From NCBI RefSeq assembly GCF_963678635.1, contig NW_026970671.1:122501-150000 (forward strand): a DNA stretch of 27,500 nt, in the 5' to 3' direction. The notes below the pieces were generated by a model. The model ran no database searches, was not told where the DNA came from, and saw only the letters and a program-made list of their open reading frames with translations. How positions within the stretch are numbered: the stretch's first letter is position 1; each line of letters starts with the position of its first letter. The stretch comes from Symsagittifera roscoffensis (taxonomy: Eukaryota > Xenacoelomorpha > Acoela > Convolutidae). A program made the position numbers and the translations under genes. Below, piece by piece: positions 20,411 to 27,500 of this stretch.

Positions 20411-21103
20411 AAACACAAAATAAACCACGAAATTGATATAAATTTGGGTATAAATAACGAAAATTAGGGGTAAAAGATGAAAATAGCAAAAAAGTGCCCA
20501 AAACACTAAAATTAGGGGTAAGACCCCAAAAGTTGGGGGTAAGGCCTAAATTGGGTAGAAAATAGTTGGGAAAGGTCCCAGACACTAAGAAGTTGGGAGT
20601 AAGACAAAAAACCACGAAATTGGTGTAAGTTTGGGTAAAAATAACGAAAAACAGGGGTAAAACAAAAAAAAACAGCAAAAAAGTGCCCAAAAACACTAAA
20701 ATTAGGGATAAGCCCCCAAAAGTGGGGGTAAGGCTTAAATTGGGATGAAAATAGTTGGGAAAGGTTCCAGACACTAGAAAGTTGGGGATAAGACAAAAAA
20801 CCCCGAAATTGGTATAAATTTGGGTAAAAATAACGAAAAATAGGGGTAAAACAAAAAAAACAGCAAAAAAGTGCCCAAAACACTAAATTTAGGGTTAAGC
20901 CCCCAAAAGTGGGGGTAAGGCCTAAATTGGAATGAAAATAGTTGGGAAAGGTTCCAGACACTAGAAAGTTGGGGATAAGACAAAAAAACACGAAATTGGT
21001 ATAAATTTGGGTATAAATAACGAAAAATAGGGGTAAAATAAAAAAACAGCAAAAAAGTGCTCAAAACACTAAAATTAGGGGTAAGTCCCCAAAAGTGGGG
21101 GTA
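20411..21103 (+). repeat. 187-189-bp tandem repeats, family 2
   Basis: About 3.7 copies. Landmark GGTCCCAGACAC or GGTTCCAGACAC at 20574, 20763 and 20950 (periods 189 and 187). Homologous to 3299-3920. The three overlapping minus-strand frames of 121-159 codons are the same repeat read in shifting frames and are not genes. Confidence 0.92.
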
Positions 21104-24100
21104 ATTGTTAATCTGAGACCACAATAGCGTCATTGAGCTTCGTTGCAGACAAAAAATATCAAAGTTATATAACAAAAAATGTTTATCTAAATCGAAGTTA
21201 GTATTCACTTTATAAATTAGAAAAAACAAGTGTAATGAACTTTGGTTAAACATTTTTTTTTCTCATAAGACTTTCATTTCACTGTCTGATACTAAGAAGA
21301 GTACTTTTGTGCCGACATGGAACATTTTAAATACGAAATTAAACGATGATTTATTTGCTCAGAACTTGGTAAATGGCTTTCTCCTTAAGAAACCTAAATA
21401 TATGAAAATTGTTTTTGTTTGAGCTTCAATATAGAACCATATATGTGCTTATCAGACTTGTCAGGGCCGGGAAGAGTCATTGAGCCTACATTCAGACAAT
21501 AAAAACGTCGTTTTAAGAGGAAAGGTTTTTTCGAATGGCTCGAAAATCACAAAAATTTTCGATTTCTTATTGAAAACCCATTTTTGATCGGTTTTCTTCC
21601 TCTGGATCTCTATATAGGTCTTCTTTTGTGTTTATTGGTAATCTGAGACCACAATAGCGTCAATGAGCTTCGTTGCAGACAAAAAATATCAAAGTTATTT
21701 AACAAAAAATGTTTATCTAAATCGAAGTTAGTATTCACTTTACAAATTAAAAAAAACAAGTGTAATAAACTTTGGTTAAACATTTTTTTTTTCTCATAAG
21801 ACTTTCATTTCACTGTCTGATACTAAGAAGAGTACTTTTTTGCCGACATGGAACACTTTAAATACGAAATTAAACGATGATTTATTTGCTCAGAACATGG
21901 TAAATGGCTTTCTCCTTAAGAAACCTAAATTTATGAAAATTGTTTTTGTTTGAGCTTCAATATAGAACCATATATGTGCTTATCAGACTTGTCAGGGCCG
22001 GGAAGAGTCATTGAGCGTACATTCAGACAATAAAAACGTCGTTTTAAGAGGAAAGGTTTTTTCGAATGGCTCAAAAATCACAAAATTTTTGATATCTTAT
22101 TGAAAACCCATTTTTGATCGGTTTTCTTCCTCTGGATCTCTATATAGGTCTTTTGTTGAGTTTATTGGTAACTTGAGACCACAATAGCGTCCGTGAGCTT
22201 CGTTGCAGACAAAAATAGCAAAGTTATATAGGGAATATTGTTTATCTAAATCGAAGTTAGTATTCACTTTATAAATTAAAAAAAAAAACAAGTGTAATGA
22301 ACTTTGGTTAAACATTTTTTTCTCTCATAAGACTTTAACTTTACTGACTGATACTAAGACGAGTACTTTTGTGCCGACAGGGAACACTTTAAATACGAAA
22401 TTAAACGATGATTTATTTGCTCAGAACTTGGTAAATGGCTTTCTCCTTAAGAAATCTAAATTTATGAAAATTGTTTTTGTTTGAGCTTCAATATAGAACG
22501 ATATATGTGCTTATCAGACTTGTCAGGGCCGGGAAGAGTCAATGAGCGTACATTCAGACAATAACAACGTCGTTTTAAGAGGAACGTTTTTTTTAGAATG
22601 GCTCAAAAATCACAAAGTTACTCGATTTCTTCATAAAAACCCATTTTTGATCAGTTTTCTTCCTCTGGATCTCTATATAGGTCTTTTTTTGAGTTGATTG
22701 GTAATCTGAGACCACGAGAGCGTCAGTGAGCTTCGTTGCAGACAAAAATAGCAAAGTTATATAGGGAAAATTGTTTATCTAAATCGAAGTTAGTATTCAC
22801 TTTATAAATTAAAAAAAAAAACGAGTGTAATGAACTTTGGTTAAACATTTTTTTCTCTCATAAGACTTTCATTTCACTGTCTGATACTAAGAAGAGTACT
22901 TTTGTGCCAAAATGGAACACTTTAAATACGAAATTAAACGATGATTTATTTGCTCAGAACTTGGTAAATGGCTTTCTCCTTAAGAAATCTAAATTTATGA
23001 AAATTGTTTTTGTTTGAGCTTCAATATAGAACGATATATGTGCTTATCAGACTTGTCAGGGCCGGGAAGAGTCAATGAGCGTACATTCAGACAATAACAA
23101 CGTCGTTTTAAGAGGAACGTTTTTTTTAGAATGGCTCAAAAATCACAAAGTTACTCGATTTCTTCATAAAAACCCATTTTTGATCAGTTTTCTTCCTCTG
23201 GATCTCTATATAGGTCTTTTTTTGAGTTGATTGGTAATCTGAGACCACGAGAGCGTCAGTGAGCTTCGTTGCAGACAAAAATAGCAAAGTTATATAGGGA
23301 AAATTGTTTATCTAAATCGAAGTTAGTATTCACTTTATAAATTAAAAAAAAAAAACGAGTGTAATGAACTTTGGTTAAACATTTTTTTCTCTCATAAGAC
23401 TTTCATTTCACTGTCTGATACTAAGAAGAGTACTTTTGTGCCAAAATGGAACACTTTAAATACGAAATTAAACGATGATTTATTTGCTCAGAACTTGGTA
23501 AATGGCTTTCTCCTTAAGAAACCTAAATTTATGAAAATTGTTTTTGTTTGAGCTTCAATATAGAACCATATATGTGATTATCAGACTTGTCAGGGCCGGG
23601 AAGAGTCATTGAGCGTACATTCAGACAATAAAAAAGTCGTTTTAAGAGGAAAAGTTTTTTCGAATGGCTCAAAAATCACAAAATTTTCGATTTCTTATTG
23701 AAAACCCATTTTTGATCGGTTTTCTTCCTCTGGATCTCTATATAGGTCTTTTGTTGAGTTTATTGGTAACTTGAGACCACAATAGCGTCAGTGAGCTTCG
23801 TTGCAGACAAAAATAGCAAAGTTATATAGGGAAAATTGTTTATCTAAATTGAAGTTAGTATTCACTTTATAAATTAAAAAAAAAAACAAGTGTAATGAAC
23901 TTTGGTTAAACATTTTTTTCTCTCATAAGACTTTAACTTTACTGACTGATACGAAGACGAGTACTTTTGTGCCGACAGGGAACACTTTAAATACGAAATT
24001 AAACGATGATTAATTTGCTCAGAACTTGGTAAATGGCTTTCTCCTTAAGAAACCTAAATTTATGAAAATTGTTTTTGTTTGAGCTTCAACATAGAACCAT

Positions 24101-25634
24101 ATATGTGCTTATCAGACTTGTCAGGGCCGGGAAGAGTCAATGAGCGTACATTCAGACAATAACAACGTCGTTTTAAGAGGAACGTTTTTTTAGAATGGCT
24201 CAAAAATCACAAAATTACTCGATTTCTTCATAAAAACCCAATTTTGATCAGTTTTCCTCCTCTGGATCTCTATATAGGTCTTTTTTTGAGTTGATTGGTA
24301 ATCTGAGACCACAAAAGCGTCAATGAGCGTCGTTGCAGACAAAAAAAGCAAAGTTATATAGGGAAAATTGTTCATCTAAATCGAAGTTAGTATTCATTTT
24401 ATAAATTAAAAAAAAAACAAGTGTAATGAACTTTGGTTAAACATTTTTTTTCTCCCATAAAACTTTTATTTTACTGTCTGATACTAAGTAGAGTACTCTT
24501 GTGCCGACAGGGAACACTTTAAATACGAAATTTAACGATGATTTATTTGCTCAGAACTTGGTAACTGGCTTTCTCCTTAAGAAACCTAAACTTATGAAAA
24601 TTGTTTTTGTTTGAGCTTCAATATAGAACCATATATGTGCTTATCAGACTTGTCAGGGCCAGAAAGAGTCCTTGAGCTTACATTCAGACAACAACAACGT
24701 CGTTTTAAGAGGAAAGTTTTTTTAGAATGGCTCAAAAATCACAAAATTACTCGATTTCTTCTTAAAAACCCATTTTTGATCAGTTTTCTTCCTCTGGATC
24801 TCTATATAGGTCTTTTTTTGAGTTTATTGGTAATCTGAGACCACAATAGCGTCACTGAGTTTCGTTGCAGACAAAAATATCAAAGTTGTATAGGGAAAAT
24901 TGTTTATCTAAATCGAAGCTAGTATTCACTTTAAAAATTAAAAAAAAAACAAGTGTATTGAACTTTAATTAAACATTTTTTTTCTCTCATAAAACTTTCA
25001 TTTAACTGTCTGATTCTAAGAAGAGTACTTTTGTGCCTACAGAGAACACTTTGAACACGAAATTATACAATGGTTTAATTGCTCAGAACTTGGTAAATGG
25101 CTTTCTCCTTAAGAAACCTATTTTTATGAAAAATGTTTTTGTTTGAGCTTCAATTTAGAACCATATATGGGCTTATCAGACTAGTCAGGGCCGGGAGGAG
25201 TCATTGAGCGTACATTCAGACAATTACAACGTCGTTTACAGAGGAAATTTTTTTTGGAATGGCTCAAAAACCGCAAAATTGGTTGATTTCTTCTTAAAAA
25301 CTCATTTTTATATCAGTTTTCTTCCTCTGGATCTCTATATAGGTCTTTTTTTGAGTTTATTGGTAATCTGAGACCACAATAGCGTCAATGAGTTTCATTG
25401 CAGACAAAAATATCAAAGTTGTATAGGGAAAATTGTTTATCTAAATCGAAATTAGTATTCACTTTATAAATTAAAAAAAAAATCATGTGTAATGAACTTT
25501 GGTTAAACATTTTTTTTTCTCATAAAACTTTCATTTTACTGTCTCATACTAAGAAGAGTACTTTTGTGCCGATGGGAAACACTTTAAATACGAAATTAAA
25601 CGATGATTAATTTGCTCAGAACTTGGTAACTGGA
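21104..25634 (+). repeat. About 530-bp tandem repeats (8 full units plus ends), family 2
   Basis: Starts mid-unit at TTAATCTGAGACCAC. Cores (AGGGCCGG; AGGGCCAG at 24655) at 21463, 21994, 22525, 23058, 23592, 24123, 24655 and 25187 (periods 531-534). It ends in a truncated head near 25634. Units fall into types: A (GATCGGTTTTC, GAAAGG or GAAAAG before the poly-T) at 21463, 21994 and 23592; B (GAACGTTTTTTT, GAGTTGATTGG) at 22525, 23058 and 24123; then two divergent units, the last closest to units 1-2 of family 1. The order is A A B B A B C D. Confidence 0.95.
24635..24838 (+). pseudogene. Short reading frame in a family 2 530-bp unit
   Basis: From ATG in ATATATGTG, beginning MCLSDLSGPERVLELTFRQQ: the only family 2 unit with this module uninterrupted. 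In other family 2 units TAA follows TFRQ, and poly-T length changes break the frame. Divergence from the family 1 version includes many amino-acid changes. Likely a relic or chance frame. Confidence 0.18.
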
Positions 25635-25792
25635 CTAATATTTTCAAAAAAAAATTCAAAAAAAAAATGTTTTTTGTTGATTTTTCAAATTTCATGCAGG
25701 TATTGTGACTACATTCTTTTATCAAAAACGGTATATTGTTCCTGCTGACTCTGAAACATCATATTGTAGCATTATAACTTGTTTGAAACCAT
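25635..25792 (+). pseudogene. Possible relic terminal exon after the 530-bp array
   Basis: Following the truncated last unit, 25699-25792 reads GIVTTFFYQKRYIVPADSET, then SYCSIITCLKP and stop. It resembles FFYDQILLSTDSDVTYVV at the corresponding place in family 1 (7500-7584), with shared FFY and the pattern DS[D/E]xxY. A pyrimidine-rich stretch ending in CATGCAG just before could be a former 3' splice site. The in-frame join to the preceding module fails, so no working gene is proposed. Confidence 0.3.
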
Positions 25793-26250
25793 AAGAAACA
25801 CCTGAAAAAAAAGAAAAAAATTGAAAAAATAGAAAAAAAAGCTTAACCCCAACTTTTGCAAGAAGGGTTTGACATCAAAAATAGCTTGTTTAAAAAACTT
25901 CAACAACTCTGGATAGCCAATCAATGTTTTTCGTGGTCATTGTTGTTGGAGTTGTAACAATGGGGCCATTTTAAGGTGACTGTGGTCTTCAAGTTACTAA
26001 AAAAATTGAGTTTGCTTCATGAAACAGTCAGAAGAGTTCACAAAGAAAGTGGGCGAAAATGACCTGGTGGCGCTATTTCGATTATCAGTAATAATCCAAA
26101 ACGTTACTTCATCCACCCTGCCATAGCTTTGAACCCTCATTAGGCTTCTAATATGCATGACAACAAACTGGAACCATTGATTGTCCAAAAAACTGGACTA
26201 ACCCTAACCCTAACTCGAATTTTTTTTTTTTTTTAAATTTTGATCAACAA
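25793..26250 (+). other. Non-repetitive stretch of family 2, no gene recognised
   Basis: The most complex sequence of the window (especially 25880-26190), with no copy in family 1 that I can see. A minus-strand frame of 63 codons (26188-25997, MDNQWFQFVVMHIRSLM...) has no family I recognise and no supporting signals. Near 26198-26216 lies CTAACCCTAACCCTAACTCG, telomere repeat in the opposite orientation to the arrays, followed by a 14-T run. Confidence 0.4.
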
Positions 26251-27122
26251 AAAAATTTTCTTTTCCAATGTATGATACATCGTTGGAAAGGTAATTAACT
26301 CAGGTTTAGAGCCCAAACATGACATTGAGGCTACAACATCGTTAAAAAACAAAAAAAGATGAAAAATTCAAAAAAAAACGGAAAAGTCCCCTGAGCGGTT
26401 TTCGAAAAAACAAAAAGTGCCAAAATTGACCCAAAAAATTAGAAATTGTTAAAAACGACTTCGGAATCGTGTTTCCTGCGTAAAAGTACCCATACATGCC
26501 AAAAATTACAATTAAGGAACAACAAGAACCGGAGTTGCATTTTTCAAGTCTACTAGATTGTCGAGTTACTTTTTCAACACGTATCTACTGACCCGACCCT
26601 TACGAACTTGGAGATAAGGAAATTTTCGAAATGTTGATTATCTAGTATCGTTGGAAAGCTCTGTTATAGGGTTTTCCAACGAGCTATCTTTTGTTCGAAT
26701 CGGATAATTTTTCGAGGATTAGTGACACTAACCCCAACCGGCTCTAACCCCAACAAAAAACTGAAAAGTCCCAACTATAAAGCAGCTAGGGTTAGTATCT
26801 TAAAATGATCCGATTTCAGATTTTTTGGTGTCTACGGAAAGAAAATGGTCAGGGCTTTCCGAAAACATCAAAATTATACAATAAAAATAAAAAATTTGGG
26901 TCAATTTGACACGTTAAAAAATTGAACGGAAAAGTCCCCCGGTCACTGAACCAAAGTCAAAAAAAGCTCGTAAAAAACTTTAAATTTAGTTTTTTGGACC
27001 GGACTTGATGTGAAGCAACCGTAAATAGACTGAGGATTCGATTCTGAGGTCGCTGAACCTCTCCGATAACAGGAAGGTACTAACCCCAACTTTGAGACCT
27101 TTTTTCGGAGCCCAGGGGACGA
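26251..27122 (+). other. Right arm of family 2
   Basis: No gene. Three diverged modules each pair a GGAAAG site with an end motif 93-110 bp downstream: 26285 with 26381, 26653 with 26763, 26836 with 26929. Two of the GGAAAG sites form hairpins. CTAACCCCAAC occurs about 26726, 26740 and 27080, with a relative at 25843. TTGACCCAAAAAA (26426) and GACTTCGGAATCGTGTTTCC (26457) match the family 1 right arm in order and spacing. Confidence 0.6.
26649..26681. repeat. CGTTGGAAA hairpin in family 2 right arm
   Basis: Nine-base perfect arms (26649-26657 and 26673-26681) with a 15-nt loop. A related hairpin, CGGAAAG/CTTTCCG, is at 26835-26861 (13-nt loop). The unpaired form CGTTGGAAAG is at 26281 and, in family 1, at 9041. 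Confidence 0.75.
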
Positions 27123-27150
27123 AGTAACGGAAAAGTCCCTCTGATCAGGG
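27123..27150 (-). repeat. Right terminal inverted repeat, family 2
   Basis: Begins AGTAACGGAAAAGTCCCTCT and ends GATCAGGG, immediately before TTAGGG. Reverse complement of 20149-20176 with four mismatches. The last AGGG could equally be telomere sequence, so the outer boundary is uncertain by up to four bases. Confidence 0.75.
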
Positions 27151-27500
27151 TTAGGGTTAGGGTTAGGGTTAGGGTTAGGGTTAGGGTTAGGGTTAGGGTT
27201 AGGGTTAGGGTTAGGGTTAGGGTTAGGGTTAGGGTTAGGGTTAGGGTTAGGGTTAGGGTTAGGGTTAGGGTTAGGGTTAGGGTTAGGGTTAGGGTTAGGG
27301 TTAGGGTTAGGGTTAGGGTTAGGGTTAGGGTTAGGGTTAGGGTTAGGGTTAGGGTTAGGGTTAGGGTTAGGGTTAGGGTTAGGGTTAGGGTTAGGGTTAG
27401 GGTTAGGGTTAGGGTTAGGGTTAGGGTTAGGGTTAGGGTTAGGGTTAGGGTTAGGGTTAGGGTTAGGGTTAGGGTTAGGGTTAGGGTTAGGGTTAGGGTT
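27151..27500 (+). repeat. Telomeric TTAGGG array 4 (runs off the right edge)
   Basis: 350 bp: 58 perfect repeats plus two bases. The orientation is right for a true right-hand chromosome end, but since three identical arrays upstream are interstitial, this one may be too. Confidence 0.95.

Larger units (their letters stand above)
20149..27150 (+). mobile_element. Family 2 telomere-embedded element
   Basis: A 7,002-bp block between arrays 3 and 4 with imperfect inverted ends (20149-20176 and 27123-27150, 24 of 28 matching) that differ from family 1. If the ends are set by the inverted repeat, the insertion point is GGG^TTA, the same register as family 1. Internally it shares the 187-bp and 530-bp repeats with family 1 but lacks the 355-bp repeats. 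CGGAAAAGTCCC-type motifs cluster near both ends. No transposase, polymerase or other enzyme frame is present, so if mobile it depends on proteins encoded elsewhere. It could instead be a distinct subtelomere type. Confidence 0.5.

Noticed and set aside
25627-25698. Possible GT-AG intron (GTAACTGG ... CATGCAG) joining the last 530-bp head to the relic exon
   Set aside because: Splicing there joins TTG to GTA TTG TGA and gives an immediate stop, so it does not restore a frame. The flanking text is A/T runs that mimic intron signals.

Overview
This window is the subtelomeric or terminal part of a eukaryotic chromosome. TTAGGG telomere repeats form four long arrays (1-3005, 9324-10799, 17650-20148, 27151-27500), all in the same orientation, with the G-rich strand running 5' to 3' toward the right edge. 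That is the polarity expected for a right-hand chromosome end, so the first three arrays are interstitial and only the last can be the true end. The rest is AT-rich, made almost entirely of tandem repeats, and holds no gene I can defend. TTAGGG telomeres occur in animals, many fungi, kinetoplastids, slime moulds and other protists, so I do not name a taxon.

Layout: three long segments sit between the arrays. Segment 1 (3006-9323, 6,318 bp) and segment 2 (10800-17649, 6,850 bp) are copies of one element (family 1), about 99.5% identical by eye outside their middle. Each runs: terminal inverted repeat and foldback hairpin; AAATTGA-rich subterminal region; 187-bp tandem repeats; 355-bp tandem repeats; about 530-bp tandem repeats (5 copies in segment 1, 6 in segment 2); a degenerate last unit with a small reading frame; a pair of about 554-bp direct repeats; a right arm; the other inverted repeat. 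Segment 3 (20149-27150, 7,002 bp) is a second family. It has different inverted repeats and CGGAAAAGTCCC-type subterminal motifs, shares the 187-bp and 530-bp repeats (8 full units), lacks the 355-bp repeats, and has a right arm that is a remote relative of the family 1 right arm.

The main result is that both families begin right after ...TTAGGG and end right before TTAGGG..., carry imperfect terminal inverted repeats (16/18 and 24/28 matches), and both have an inverted second copy of their left-terminal sequence that would fold into a long hairpin. The two right arms align in order, but each carries its own family's end motif at the equivalent place. This looks like two families of telomere-resident, non-autonomous mobile (or end-processed) elements rather than passive subtelomere. 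The main alternative is amplification of subtelomere blocks by recombination between telomeric arrays, as with yeast Y' elements.

Coding content: every 530-bp unit carries a recognisable short peptide module, but stops differ between units, so these look like relic exons. The long frames in the telomere arrays and in the 187-bp repeats are artefacts of repetition. No tRNA, rRNA, transposase, reverse transcriptase or helicase was recognised. Identity values are estimates made by eye.
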